From NCBI GenBank assembly GCA_963580285.1, contig OY757023.1:86825108-86889107 (forward strand): 64,000 bases of DNA, written 5' to 3'. Below the pieces are notes generated by a model, which saw only the letters and a program-made list of their open reading frames with translations, searched no databases and was not told the origin of the DNA. The number at the start of each line of letters is the position of its first letter. The first letter of the stretch is position 1. Shown one piece after another: positions 1-10,430 of this stretch. A program made the translations under genes and the position numbers. This stretch comes from Lucinisca nassula. Its lineage: Eukaryota; Mollusca; Bivalvia; Lucinida; Lucinidae.

Positions 1-339
1 ATTAAATAGGTCGTTATGCAACCGGTGCAGAGGCGACCATGTACAACAAGAAACCAGAAACCCCTAAAGAGGTACCTTTGCAAACAGTGCAGGCCCAGAT
101 CAGACACTTCAGAATGCGGTAATGCGGCGTCTGATCAGGACCTACACTTTTTGTAAAAAGCTGAACCATTTTCTGAATAAATTCTGAAGAAAACACAGCC
201 TGACACCCCTAAATATCGAAATGGACTCCTGCCATATATAAGGTGGAAGATTCCATTTGGAACAAAAAGGGTTAACTTCAATTCACTCGGCGCCGCTTGT
301 GGGTTATATTGTATTTTTATAGGTGTGTTTTCGTTATGT

Positions 340-390
340 CCACACTTTCGGCTGAGTCTTTAAACCGTATGGCTTTAGCTGTTTGTGGTA
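340..390 (+). mobile_element. SINE-C 3' fragment
   Basis: The text 'gagtctttaaaccg...tatgg...tagctgtt' matches the 3' body of the complete SINE-C at 47973-48137. The tRNA-like head is missing. Confidence 0.45.
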
Positions 391-434
391 CACACACACG
401 CGCACGCACACACACACGCACGCACGCACGCGCA
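389..434. repeat. CA/CG dinucleotide microsatellite
   Basis: A run of alternating ACAC and ACGC motifs lies between a SINE-C fragment and the start of a SINE-A copy. The translated ORFs across it are low-complexity artefacts. Confidence 0.85.
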
Positions 435-705
435 AGTGCCCCTGCCCATCGGGGCTTGAAGAAATAAATGGGCTGCATAATGCTTCCGCGCAGAGTACTG
501 GTAAACCGCTTAGAGGATCTAAGCCTGCCCAGGCAAAACGGTGTAAGTCCATGCTCATAAACCCAATTGGTTTCATAGGGCGATAGGACTTGAGATGTCA
601 TTTCATCTCAAGGTCGGGTAAAAGTCCCACAAGACTGGAAGCAACGTCTCCAAAATGACCTATACAGTGTTGACGGGGACGTTAAACCTCAAACAAATAA
701 AAACC
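434..705 (+). mobile_element. SINE-A, near complete copy
   Basis: SINE-A is the commonest short element in the window. Its sense strand starts 'cgcccatcggggcttgaag', passes 'gtactggtaaaccgctta' and 'aggtcgggtaaaagtccc', and ends 'gacggggacgttaaacctca' followed by a CAAA-rich tail. The simple-repeat tail and frequent 5' truncation fit SINE retroposition. The family name is unknown to me. Confidence 0.7.
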
Positions 706-909
706 TATTACAATTATCATGTTTAATCATACTAAAGAAGTTTTTCCATTCAGACACGGACCAGCTTGTAGAGTTTACTATTTCATTTTAGTGAAGCGCA
801 AAACAAAAGTCATAATGCCAAATATAGAGGAAAGTAGTACGCTAGTTTTCAATATTATTTGATTCAGCCACACTAACATGGAGCACTGCACATAACAAGT
901 GCTAAACTA

Positions 910-1115
910 AACTGCAAAGCTACACAAACAGATCACATTACGACAACACAGCCGTGTGATAACGTGCATTTCTTTCATACCTCCAAAACGGTATATTCTG
1001 GTAAAAAATTGTGATATTTTTCTTTTCTATACTCCAAACATATGTTGAGGGTGCTCGTGAGGACTGTTGCATTGAGAAGGTATGACGAGAACCCAAAACC
1101 TATATCTTTAAACAG
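910..1115. mobile_element. MITE-P, left half only
   Basis: It reads 'cctccaaaacggtatattct ... tgtgatatttttctttt ... catatgttgagggtgctcgt', the left flank of the palindromic-core MITE. The sequence leaves the family before the central GAACCGCC palindrome, so it is truncated or recombined. Confidence 0.45.
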
Positions 1116-1732
1116 ACATAAGAAAAATAATGTGTCACCCTGAAAACAAATGTTTTCTCTATATAAGCAAGTTGTAGCGGGGTGTTCATTACACGGACTT
1201 AACGTTATGAGAACCACAGCCTCAGTGTTACTCAGATTATGGCTCTTGTTTTGTACGGGAATATAACCCACAAGCGGCGCCGAGTGAATTAAAGTTAACC
1301 CTTTTTGTACCAAATGGAATCTTCCACCTTATATATGGCAGGAGTCCATTTCGATATTTAGGGGTGTCAGGTTGTGTTTTCTTCAGAATTTATTCAGAAA
1401 ATGGTTCAGCTTTTTACAAACAGTGTAGGTCCTGATCAGACGCCGCATTACCGCATTCTGAAGTGTCTGATCTGGGCCTGCATTATTTGCAAAGGTACCT
1501 CTTTAGGGGTTTCTGGTACTGAATTGGTTAATACAGACGCACGAACAATCTTGTTGTACATGGTCGCCTCTTCACCGTTTGCATTCTGAAGTGTCTGATC
1601 TGGGCCTGCACTGTTTGCAAAGGTACCTCTTTAGGGGTTTCTGGTACTGAATTGGTTAATGCAGACGCACGTACCATGTTGTTGTAGGCTACATGGTCGC
1701 CTCTGCACCGTTTGCATAACGACCTATTTAAT

Positions 1733-2349
1733 GTTCATTATTGCATTGTGCAACCTTGTTCATGCAATAAAAAAATATGGCGTTTGATGTTAAAAAATGG
1801 CACAACCAGATATTCGCACGAACGTCACCTGTTTACTTTCAATATCGAATTCCTGACTAATTACAACACAGAAATCGCTGAGTCGTGTGACATCTAGGAA
1901 AGAAAAAGTACAGGCAGAAGAAAATTAAACAAACTAGAGCCAGTGTTTATGAAACACAATGCCCCCAACTGCTTGACCCTAACACTGCTTGTCCCTAACA
2001 GTAATTGAGATATCTTGTTTTTATGTGGCTGTAATGCTGAAATTACACAAGAAAAGCTGTAGTTAATCAGGTCGTTTATTTATCACCCCCTACTAGTTTT
2101 TTAAGTTACAGGATAATAGCTCATACAGTTTTAGAGATACAGTCAAACTTGTCTTAGTGGCCACCTTTATTAAGCGAGCAACCTGTCTTAAGCAAGCATG
2201 CATTAAGTTCCACAAACTATTCTTCCGCGAAAAACAAAGAAGCATAATACCTTGCATCTTTTATCCAGTGTTTTTCATGTAACTGTAATGCTCTAAGATA
2301 CTGTTCATGAACTATGGGTCCAAATTTGTATGTGGTCATCGTTGAAAGT
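1733..2349. other. Intergenic, degenerate repeats only
   Basis: No ORF of note is present. About 2050-2140 is a decayed monomer of the array that follows. About 2142-2215 resembles the 'cttgtcttagtggccacc' arm of the inverted-repeat element at 58736-58912. Confidence 0.5.
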
Positions 2350-4974
2350 AAAAAGGGCCATAACTCAAGAAAAAAATATAGGATTTTTTTTCAACAGTTA
2401 ATCAGTTCATCTACACATCATCCCAAACCAGCTTGTAAAGTTGCAGGGCAATCGCTCAAACAATTATTGAGATATCTTGCTTACAAGCTGAAAACACGAA
2501 AAAAATCTAAGGGCCATAACTCAAGAAAAAAAATCGGATTTTTTTCAAAAGTTGATCAGTTCATCTACTCATCATCCCCGACAAGTCTGTGAAGTTTCGG
2601 GGAAAAACCTCAAATAGTTTTTTAGATATCTTGCTTACAAACTTAAAACGCGAAAAATTTCAAAGGGCCATAACGCAAGAAAAAAATTTCGGATTTTTTT
2701 CAAAAGTTAATCAGTTCATCTACTCATCATCCCCAACCAGCATGTAAAGTTTCAGGGCAATAGCTCAAACAGTTTTTGAGATATCTTGCTTACAAGATTT
2801 CATAGTATTTTTTGCAAAGGGGCATAACTCAAAAAAGGGGCATAATCCTGACGAGAAAAAAAACACGGGTCAATTATTTTTTCATGAGGAATCCATATAT
2901 GAAATTTCAAAAACCTAGCACCCATGGTTCTAAAGTTATGCTATGCAGTAAAAAGTGGGACGGACGTAAGGACGGAAGGACGCCAAAACGCGAAAAATTT
3001 CAAAGGGCCATAACTCAAGAAAAAAATTTCGGATTTTTTTCAAAAGTTAATCAGTTCATCTACTCATCATCCCCAACCAGCCTGTAAAGTTTCAGGGCAA
3101 TAGCTCAAACAATTTTTGAGATATCTTGCTTACAAGCTGAAAACACGAAAAAAATCAAAGGGCCATAACTCAAGAAAAAAAAATTGGATTTTTTTCAAAA
3201 GTTAATCAGTTCATCTACTCATCATACCCAACCAGTCTGTGAAGTTTTGGGGAAAAACCTCATATAGTTTTTGAGATATCTTGCTTACAAACTTAAAACG
3301 CGAAAAATTTCAAAGGGCCATAACTCAAGAAAAAAATGTAGGATTTTTTTTCAACAGTTAATCAGTTCATCTACACATCATCCCAAACCAGCTTGTAAAG
3401 TTGCAGGGCAATCGCTCAAACAATTATTGAGATATCTTGCTTACAAGCTGAAAACACGAAAAAAATCTAAGGGCCATAACTCAAGAAAAAAAAATTGGAT
3501 TTTTTTCAAAAGTTGATCAGTTCATCTACTCATCATCCCCGACAAGTCTGTGAAGTTTCGGGGAAAAACCTCAAATAGTTTTTTTAGATATCTTGCTTAC
3601 AAACTTAAAACGCGAAAAATTTCAATGGGCCATAACTCAAGAAAAAAATTTCGGATTTTTTTCAAAAGTTAATCAGTTCATCTACTCATCATCCCCAACC
3701 AGCATGTAAAGTTTCAGGGCAATAGCTCAAACAGTTTTTGAGATATCTTGCTTACAAGATTTCATAGTATTTTTTGCAAAGGGGCATAACTCAAAAAAGG
3801 GGCATAATCCTGACGAGAAAAAAAAACACGGGTCAATTATTTTTTCATGAGGAATCCATATATGAAATTTCAAAAACCTAGCACCCATGGTTCTAAAGTT
3901 ATGCTATGCAGTAAAAAGTGGGACGGACGTAAGGACGGAAGGACGGAAGGACGCCAAAACGCGAAAAATTTCAAAGGGCCATAACTCAAGAAAAAAATTT
4001 CGGATTTTTTTCAAAAGTTAATCAGTTCATCTACTCATCATCCCCAACCAGCCTGTAAAGTTTCAGGGCAATAGCTCAAACAATTTTTGAGATATCTTGC
4101 TTACAAGCTGAAAACACGAAAAAAATCAAAGGGCCATAACTCAAGAAAAAGAAATTGGATTTTTTTCAAAAGTTAATCAGTTCATCTACTCATCATACCC
4201 AACCAGTCTGTGAAGTTTTGGGGAAAAACCTCATATAGTTTTTGAGATATCTTGCTTACAAACTTAAAACGCGAAAAATTTCAAAGGGCCATAACTCAAG
4301 AAAAAAATATAGGATTTTTTTTCAACAGTTAATCAGTTCATCTACACATCATCCCAAACCAGCTTGTAAAGTTGCAGGGCAATCGCTCAAACAATTATTG
4401 AGATATCTTGCTTACAAGCTGAAAACACGAAAAAAATCTAAGGGCCATAACTCAAGAAAAAAAAATTGGATTTTTTTCAAAAGTTGATCAGTTCATCTAC
4501 TCATCATCCCCGACAAGTCTGTGAAGTTTCGGGGAAAAACCTCAAATAGTTTTTTTAGATATCTTGCTTACAAACTTAAAACGCGAAAAATTTCAAAGGG
4601 CCATAACTCAAGAAAAAAATTTCGGATTTTTTTCAAAAGTTAATCAGTTCATCTACTCATCATCCCCAACCAGCATGTAAAGTTCAAGGGCAATAGCTCA
4701 AACAGTTTTTGAGATATCTTGCTTACAAGATTTCATAGTATTTTTTGCAAAGGGGCATAACTCAAAAAAGGGGCATAATCCTGACGAGAAAAAAAACACG
4801 GGTCAATTATTTTTTCATGAGGAATCCATATATGAAATTTCAAAAACCTAGCACCCATGGTTCTAAAGTTATGCTATGCAGTAAAAAGTGGGACGGACGT
4901 AAGGACGGAAGGACGGACGGACGAACAGGGCAAAACCAATATGCCCCCACAACTTCTTCGAAGTTGGGGGCATA
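2350..4974 (+). repeat. Higher-order tandem array, pearl/Helentron-like
   Basis: The basic monomer is about 155-165 bp and begins 'gggccataactcaagaaaaa', then 'gttaatcagttcatctac' and 'gagatatcttgcttacaa'. Monomers are organised into a higher-order unit: the segment 'aaggggcataactcaaaaaa' recurs near 2816, 3778 and 4749, giving a period of about 965-971 bp. Each higher-order unit ends in a short GGAC/ACGG run (2959-2982, 3921-3952, 4889-4923). The last one continues into a terminal hairpin. Core tandem repeats followed by an ACGG microsatellite and a hairpin match the published description of bivalve 'pearl' elements and, more broadly, non-autonomous Helentrons. ORFs in the array are repeat translations. 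Confidence 0.75.
4940..4974. repeat. Terminal hairpin of pearl-like element
   Basis: The arms 'tatgcccccacaactt' and 'aagttgggggcata' pair around a short 'cttcg' loop, directly after the GGAC repeats. Similar hairpins occur at 49582, 51920, 54060 and 59819. Confidence 0.75.
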
Positions 4975-5004
4975 ATAACGCCTCAGATGTTTACTGATTG
5001 CACA

Positions 5005-5033
5005 AGAGAGCGAGAGAGAAAGAGAGAGAGAGC
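5005..5033. repeat. GA-rich microsatellite
   Basis: Interrupted GAGA run beside the hairpin terminus. Confidence 0.7.
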
Positions 5034-5063
5034 TGTACGTCTCACTAACAGCTAAGGTCACCT

Positions 5064-5179
5064 AAGGAGTCGGGACTTCGGATTAAAACACATCCGAAAG
5101 TCTGGAGAAGCCCGGGACCGACCCCGCGAATCCTGATTTACCAGGCAAGTAGCATAACCATTACACCACGGAGGCTTCT
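5064..5179 (-). mobile_element. SINE-C copy with tRNA-like head
   Basis: On the minus strand it starts 'gcctccgtggtgtaatgg' near 5177, with box A-like TGGTGTAATGG. It continues with 'ggtcggtcccgggcttctcc' and ends near 'aagtcccgactcc'. The head matches the complete copy at 47973-48137. A functional tRNA is unlikely because the box B region is degenerate. Confidence 0.65.
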
Positions 5180-6215
5180 ACTGATTGCACAATTTGTGTG
5201 TTGACAGGAAATATAAATGATTATAGAGCAGCCTCTATGTTACTCAACTGCAGCATTATTACAAGAAATGCCCTGGATCTAGCATGAAATAGTTTCCACC
5301 GAAGTTGCCGGTGTTAAGTCATCCAGAGTTCGTCTTTATTGAAGATGTTACCGAAATTCTCATCTGCCATCAATGTTAGCCTTCGAAATCTCTGATCTGT
5401 GTTAGTGGACAGTCGTATAAAAACCAATCTGTAGATAGAGACAGCATTTTTTTGGACACCTGGTCTTTTTAGTGGGGCGTAGTTTGTTTATTTAACCGAA
5501 TTATACGGTCCAATTTGGCAGAAATGCTGCTGAATAATCTTAGTTTTAGCATGAGTAAGTGAATGTAACATATTTTGTTCCGTAGACGTACACTAAATGT
5601 CGAAAACAAAAATTCATAAAATTTTCGATGAAAATATTTTTCAGCGAACTGGAAAAGCCTTATCTGGCTTTGAAATATAGTCAGAACGTTGCTGCGGTAT
5701 CTCCAGGCATTTAGTTTCTTCTCCAATAGCAGCAAAAGTCAACAAATTGCCTTCTCGATTTATACAAACAAAAAAACTTCACCTACCCTTTCAATGAAAC
5801 GTTTTCCGCGATCTGTCTTAGAGACAGTAATCTGTCTTCGACGCAGCCGGTTGTACGGTGTGGGTGGTTTGAAACGTGAGACTTTTGTCAACAGACAGAT
5901 ATTTGATCGGGAACAAGCGAAAATGTAAAATTGGATGTGTATGCACAGCGAAGACTAGGGTCGGTCCGCGTCACCACAAGGTTATAACGCAGGCTTCACT
6001 GTTTGCATAAAAACGCTTCTCCATATGGCTTCCAAGAAAACCAGGCTCAGTCTGCGCTGTCTTTGTTGTGCGCAAACACCCGAAGATACGCAGCTCGATT
6101 GATTGTTGGTTATGAAAATGTATGACATTTATTACAAGCAGTAAATGTGCATATCCAGTTTCTTGATACGATCGCAAATATGTTTGCCTGGGGCTAAGTC
6201 TGTATCTGCATCATT
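5180..6215. other. No recognisable gene
   Basis: Short ORFs of under 90 codons on both strands show no motif I recognise. No array or clear inverted repeat was found. Confidence 0.5.
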
Positions 6216-6219
6216 ATTT

Positions 6220-6456
6220 GTGCCCCGCCAAGCGAATTTGTGTCTTCGAGCATTCCGTCATGACAAATTTTAACTGCGCATGCCCAGTCATTCAGAGGGG
6301 CCAGGGATATGGCTTTCTGTCTGAAGGTTCCTCTTGATTCACTGCTTGTATGAGCGAGCAGCGAAGGTTCTGGCGAGACTGCGCGGATGCGCAGGCTCGC
6401 CTGAACCTTCGCTGCTCGCATAGGCGATAAGTACCAAAATCGCTTGACGGGGCCCA
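6220..6456. mobile_element. MITE-G copy outside the large array
   Basis: The terminal inverted repeat is 'gccccgccaagcgaattt' on the left and, inverted, 'gccccgtcaagcgatttt' on the right. The interior carries a strong hairpin of 'gagcgagcagcgaaggttct' facing 'gaaccttcgctgctcgc'. No coding capacity. Six more copies lie in units A-C. Confidence 0.75.
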
Positions 6457-6681
6457 TTTGAAAGTCTGTCTGAATCAAACAAATCTAGGCCAAGGTTGGA
6501 CGACAATGCCATCGAAGGGTTTGTCGCGCCTGTGGGGGCGAAATCTTATTAGACTGAATCTGAATTATTATTGGCAAGGCAAGCATTCACAGAACATACA
6601 AGACTGAATATTGTATTAAAACTACAATAAACGTCTTAGAATTAGATCCAACTGCAACTTTTTGACAAGGTCAGTCCCAAC

Positions 6682-6772
6682 CAGCAAAGAATGACGGGCC
6701 AGCATCGGGCTGATAGCGATACGACGTGGTCGCTGTTGGCCCAATGATGGCCCGCTGTTGCTTGCTAGCTGG
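6682..6772. repeat. Imperfect palindrome, 'gatagcgatacgacgt' family
   Basis: The left arm 'ccagcaaagaatgacgggcc' and the right arm 'ggcccgctgttgcttgctag' are inverted. The core 'gatagcgatacgacgt' also occurs in the palindrome at 38665-38743 and, inverted, near 44178. Confidence 0.5.
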
Positions 6773-6897
6773 ATTGACGCATACAATACTGGGGGATCTT
6801 GCATTCAGCTATATTTTTCCTTAAATGAGGGTGTTAAGTTTCATTACTTTAACCCTAAAAGCTCTATAAGACATGGAATACAACACAAGGGTAACAG

Positions 6898-7095
6898 GCC
6901 TCCGTGGCCTAGACGGTAAGAGCCCGGACTCTTCATCAGTAGGTCTCTCGCCGCTGTGGTTCCAGCCTCGCTTGGCTTACTTATTAGACGTCATGTTCTT
7001 GCAACGGAAGGTCAGGGTTTTTCTCCGGGTACTCCCGTTTTCGCTCAACTCTGATAAACGACAGGTCACGGAGGTCCTAAAGATCATATTTAAAA
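6898..7095 (+). mobile_element. SINE-D, tRNA-like head plus body
   Basis: The head is 'gcctccgtggcctagacggt', with a box A-like TGGCCTAGACGG. The body contains 'tttctccgggtactccc' and 'aacgacaggtcac'. It matches the copies at 7583, 17671 and 27715. Box B is degenerate, so a retroposed tRNA-derived SINE is more likely than a tRNA gene. Confidence 0.6.
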
Positions 7096-7100
7096 AAATC

Positions 7101-7335
7101 AGGGCCCGAGGATATATAATATTTTCATGCTTGAGCATGAAATTTGTCCTGCTCATAAATTTTAAAATGCCAACATTTGTTGGCATTTTAAAATTTATCA
7201 GCAGGACGAACAGGATTGTTTGCTGATTTTAGCAGGAAAATTCCTGATTAATTTGTATAATAATACTGATGAGTGTAACAAAGGTTTCAAGCTCAGTCGA
7301 GTTGAGCATGAAGGAAATTTTATACCCTCTGGGCC
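7101..7335. mobile_element. MITE-H, foldback with internal palindrome
   Basis: Its ends are inverted ('gggcccgaggatat' on the left; 'ataccctctgggcc' on the right). The centre is a near-perfect palindrome with arms 'aaattttaaaatgccaacat' around 'ttgttggc'. A second copy is at 60165-60409. The flanks read 'atcag' on the left and 'cag' on the right, compatible with a 3-bp target duplication. It ends where tandem unit A begins. Confidence 0.7.
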
Positions 7336-7361
7336 AGTTATTCTCTCTGTCTTCTACACGC

Positions 7362-7475
7362 AGAGTTCTCTAGTAAGATTTTTTGTTTGATTTGAGGTTT
7401 AACGTCCCCGTCAACACTGTAAAGGTCATTTTGGAGACGTTGCTTCCAATTTTGTGGGACTTTTACCCGAGTAAG
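7362..7475 (-). mobile_element. SINE-A 3' fragment in unit A
   Basis: It reads 'tttgaggtttaacgtccccg' to 'gtgggacttttacccga', the 3' third of SINE-A in reverse. The same fragment recurs at about 17450-17563 and 27496-27609. Confidence 0.7.
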
Positions 7476-7582
7476 ATACCATAAAGAGGTCTTCCGAACA
7501 GTTTCAAAGATAGTCTGAATATAAATCACGAATAACAAGTCCGGGTAATGAACAACCCCGTAAAACAAAGGGGCCAGAACGG

Positions 7583-7795
7583 GCCTCCGTGGCCTAGCGG
7601 ATAAGAGCGCTGACTCTAAATCATTAGGTCTCTCACCGCTGGCTCGGGACACATGTGAGACGCCAAGTTCTATAAAGGAAGATCAGGTGGTGTTTCTCCG
7701 GGTACTCCAGTGTTTGCACACCTCTGATTTAACGATCGGCTCGATATAAGTGAAACGATCTTGAGAGGGCCGTAAAACCAAAAACCCGAAAAAAA
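7583..7795 (+). mobile_element. SINE-D copy in unit A, poly(A) ended
   Basis: The head is 'gcctccgtggcctagcggat' (box A-like TGGCCTAGCGG). The body is 'gtttctccgggtactccag' and the 3' end is 'gggccgtaaaaccaaaaacc' followed by an A-tract whose length differs between units A, B and C. Confidence 0.65.
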
Positions 7796-8030
7796 AAAAC
7801 GAAACCGAGGGGCCAGTTGTTCAAAACTAACATCATTTATTCGCATTTTAAAATTCTTATCATTTAATATGGCAAATATTCAAATGATTTTGCTGAAAAA
7901 TGTGAGTAGGTTTTGCATTTGTCAGCAAAATACCAAAATATTAACTGTTTTACTTACTAGAACAGTTAACAATATGGCCACTAACGAGCTCGTTAAGCTA
8001 ACGATGCTTTGCACAACCGGACCCAGATTA

Positions 8031-8255
8031 TATGAGCCCCGCCAAGCGAATTTGTGTCTTCGAGCATTCCGTCATGACAAATTTTAACTGCGCATGCCCA
8101 GCCATTCAGAGGGGCCAGGGATATGGCTTTCTGTCTGAAGGTTCCTCTTGATTCACTGTTTGTATGAGCGAGCAGCGAAGGTTCTGGCGAGGCTCGCCTG
8201 AACCTTCGCTGCTCGCATAGGCGATAAGTACCAAAATCGCTTGACGGGGCCCATA
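8031..8255. mobile_element. MITE-G copy A1
   Basis: Complete copy with both ends ('tatgagccccgccaagcg' and 'cgcttgacggggcccata') and a shortened central hairpin that lacks the 'gactgcgcggatgcg' segment. Confidence 0.75.
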
Positions 8256-8308
8256 ATAGAGAAAACTGTGCTTTACATGAGCAAACATTTTTGCTTGTTT
8301 ATGTTGTT

Positions 8309-8375
8309 GGTTTTGTTTGATTGATTTGAGACTCGACGTCCCCGTCAACACTATTTAGGTCATTTTTGAGGTTGA
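8309..8375 (-). mobile_element. SINE-A tail fragment
   Basis: It reads 'gatttgagactcgacgtccc' then 'cgtcaacactatttaggtca', a diverged SINE-A 3' end. Copies recur in units B and C. Confidence 0.5.
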
Positions 8376-8412
8376 GGCGGTTAACGAGCATCGCAACCCA
8401 TGTTTGGAGTTA

Positions 8413-8700
8413 GTTTGTTTGTATTGGAGTTCAACAGCCCAGTCAACATTTTAGGTCATTTTTGAGCCGGTCAGTTTACCTACCCACACCTTTCCTGGGC
8501 AGGCTTATACGTAAGCGGTCAACCAGTACAGTGCACAGTCTTTCGCTAGAAACTGACAACTGCCCTTCTTGAATCTGCGGAAGGGAGCAAATGACCGTAG
8601 AAAATATTTCATGAATAATCTCCAAGAAAGAATGTTGCCGACCTCGGCAGGTATCGAACCCGTGTCCTCCTGATCACCAGTCAGACTCGCATGTCTGCGT
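8413..8700 (-). mobile_element. SINE-B copy, head truncated
   Basis: The 3' end (left) is 'ttggagttcaacagcccag'. The body contains 'cctttcctgggcaggctta', 'gtaagcggtcaaccagtac' and 'ctgacaactgcccttcttga'. The tRNA-like head (right) is cut after 'atcaccagtcagactcg'. The best copy is at 43378-43890. Confidence 0.65.
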
Positions 8701-8910
8701 GTAAATCAGTAAAATGTCACAAATATCAGATTTCCCACTGCATTTTGAAGATGGAGGTACATTTGGTCTTTTAATTCATTTTTGTACCCTCAATGCATAG
8801 TAATATGTATGGGACCTCATCAATGTGTGGGGTTCAGGTCCAATTTTTTGGGTAAAAAACCCTCTGTAGAGCGTAAATGGGAATGCTAAAATATTCATCA
8901 GGAAATATTT

Positions 8911-8944
8911 TTTTTTTTTTTGTGGGGGGGGGGGGGGGGGGGGG
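8911..8944. repeat. Poly-T / poly-G tract
   Basis: A T-run followed by a G-run. Its length differs between units A, B and C, and such tracts are prone to sequencing and consensus error. Confidence 0.85.
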
Positions 8945-9425
8945 TAGGGCGGGGGATGGTATTTGAGATATGAAAGAATACACTATACCAAACGGATGTG
9001 TTATCGAAAATGGGAATTTTTGCCTTTTGTTAGAAACACTCAGCAAACCCGCTTCCTGAATCTCCATTGGGAATCGCATGTTTAATCATACTTCGCGATA
9101 TCATATTTAAATTTGAAAAAACCACTAGTCAATCCAACAGCCAATCCAATCAAGTGCCCGAGTTTTCCGCAGTCTTACTAGGAAGTGAAGATGCAGGTTT
9201 TTCAAGCAAATAAAAAATGCGGTCACAAAGTGTCTTTAATTTCCTTTTTACCATGCTCTAAAATATAGCCTGAGCTGGGCAAAAATGTGGAAAATAATGT
9301 GTATCCAAGCAAACCCAACTTTTCTCTGGAGACTTTATTAAGTTTGTTTAAAAATGCATTCAGTCCACGGGATCATCGGCAAAGTTAATTTTTTCCTAAT
9401 CGTTGTTCACAAAAATCATGAAATC

Positions 9426-9772
9426 ATTACGAAAACACGCCTATACAAATACACTGTAAATTTTACCGCCGTAAAAATGAAAAAAAAAAAATAGATGAAA
9501 AATTGTGATATTTTTCTTATCTCTGCTCAAAATATAGATTGTGTGTACACGTTAGAACCGCCTCGTCGAGGTGGTTCTAAGAGTACCCACTCAAAATATA
9601 GATTGTGTGTACACGTTAGAACCGCCTCGTTGAGGCGGTTCTAACGAGTACCCACAATCTATATTTTAGAGTGGAAATAAGAAAAATGAGGTTAACCCCT
9701 GTAAACCCCAGTTTTACAATATAAAAGTGGGGTTCGAGGGGGTCAGAATTGTATAGGTGTGTTTTCGTGATG
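9426..9772. mobile_element. MITE-P copy in unit A
   Basis: The outer ends are inverted ('attacgaaaacacgcctata' and 'tataggtgtgttttcgtgat'). The centre carries the palindrome GTTAGAACCGCCTCG / CGAGGCGGTTCTAAC, partly duplicated here (two hairpins, near 9555-9591 and 9615-9647). The right flank has 'ctgtaaaccccagttttac'. No ORF. Confidence 0.7.
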
Positions 9773-9904
9773 GAAATCTTCAATGACCCGAATACCGACG
9801 GCTCTCTGACTGTGGCTGACACGAACTTGTGCTTTAGTCCCATAGTCACAGTTAACCAATGTTTGCTGATAAATTAGGGAGATTTTTTTTTATTTCATCA
9901 TGAA

Positions 9905-9962
9905 AATATTTGCTGTGTGTACTCATTACAATTGACTCGATTTCTAATGAGTACACACAGCA
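9905..9962. repeat. Hairpin related to the MITE-P core
   Basis: 'gctgtgtgtactcatta' faces 'taatgagtacacacagc', with 'caattgactcgatttc' between. It resembles the variant at 32588-32680. Confidence 0.6.
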
Positions 9963-10001
9963 TATCCATATTCCATAGAACATGAGTAGGCCTGCAGACC
10001 T

Positions 10002-10079
10002 GAAGAAGAAGAAGAAGAAGAAGAAGAAGAAGAAGAAGAAGAAGAAGAAGAAGAAGAAGAAGAAGAAGAAGAAGAAGAA
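10002..10079. repeat. GAA microsatellite, unit A (about 26 repeats)
   Basis: Pure GAA run. The equivalent tract is about 14 interrupted units in B (20084-20126) and a longer, interrupted run in C (30141-30250). Long predicted polyF, polyS and polyK proteins here are translations of this tract. Confidence 0.9.
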
Positions 10080-10214
10080 AACGAAGATGAAGAATCTATG
10101 CAATAACAAGAAATTCGTATTGGCATGGGTTCGATGTAAACGTTTCCAAACTGCGGAATGCCCGGGCTGGCCAGAAAATCGGCAAAGCCTATATCGAACC
10201 AGTGGCATAAACTG

Positions 10215-10430
10215 CAGTAAAATCTCGCTATTAAGACCACCTAAAGGAAAGTCTAATTCTGCTTTAAAAAACCTATTTAGTGAGTTGCAGTTACTCTTTC
10301 TTTGTATTTTCTGCGTACGGTGCCCTCTGGTCAAAGACCACCTTCGGGACTTTTCAAAAGTGGTTTTTAAGACCACTTCTGAACAGTCACAAAGGTGGTC
10401 TTAATACAGGAATTTTACTGTATTCTCATA
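10215..10430. mobile_element. MITE-K copy in unit A
   Basis: The ends are inverted: 'cagtaaaatctcgctattaa' on the left, and the complement of 'cagtaaaattcctgtattaa' on the right. An inner inverted pair 'gaccacc'/'ggtggtc' and the 'aagtggtttttaagaccac' hairpin lie between. Copies are in B and C and at 49201-49408. Confidence 0.65.

Larger units (their letters stand above)
1..1732. mobile_element. Large inverted-repeat (foldback) element
   Basis: Positions 1-310 read as the reverse complement of 1260-1732. The outer end (attaaataggtcgttatgca) recurs inverted at about 1712-1732, and the inner end (ggcgccgcttgtgggttata) recurs inverted at 1262-1281. The right arm is longer because it carries a 128-bp direct duplication (1453-1580 and 1581-1708). 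The loop holds a SINE-A copy, a CA/CG microsatellite and half of a MITE-P. Similar short ORFs run through both arms, which is an inverted-repeat effect and not a gene family. The left arm may extend beyond the window, so target-site duplications cannot be checked. No transposase is visible, so this is a non-autonomous foldback or a plain inverted duplication. Confidence 0.7.

Noticed and set aside
2314..4975. Repeated ORFs of 76-92 codons
   Set aside because: They recur with the period of the tandem array and contain only translated repeat monomers.
7583..7655. Functional tRNA genes at 6898, 7583, 17671 and 27715
   Set aside because: Box A is fair, but box B is degenerate, and each is fused to the same SINE-D body.
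9852..10376. 174-codon minus-strand ORF and its overlapping partners
   Set aside because: They are built on the GAA microsatellite (polyF, polyS or polyK) plus MITE-K sequence, and the equivalents in B and C change with tract length.
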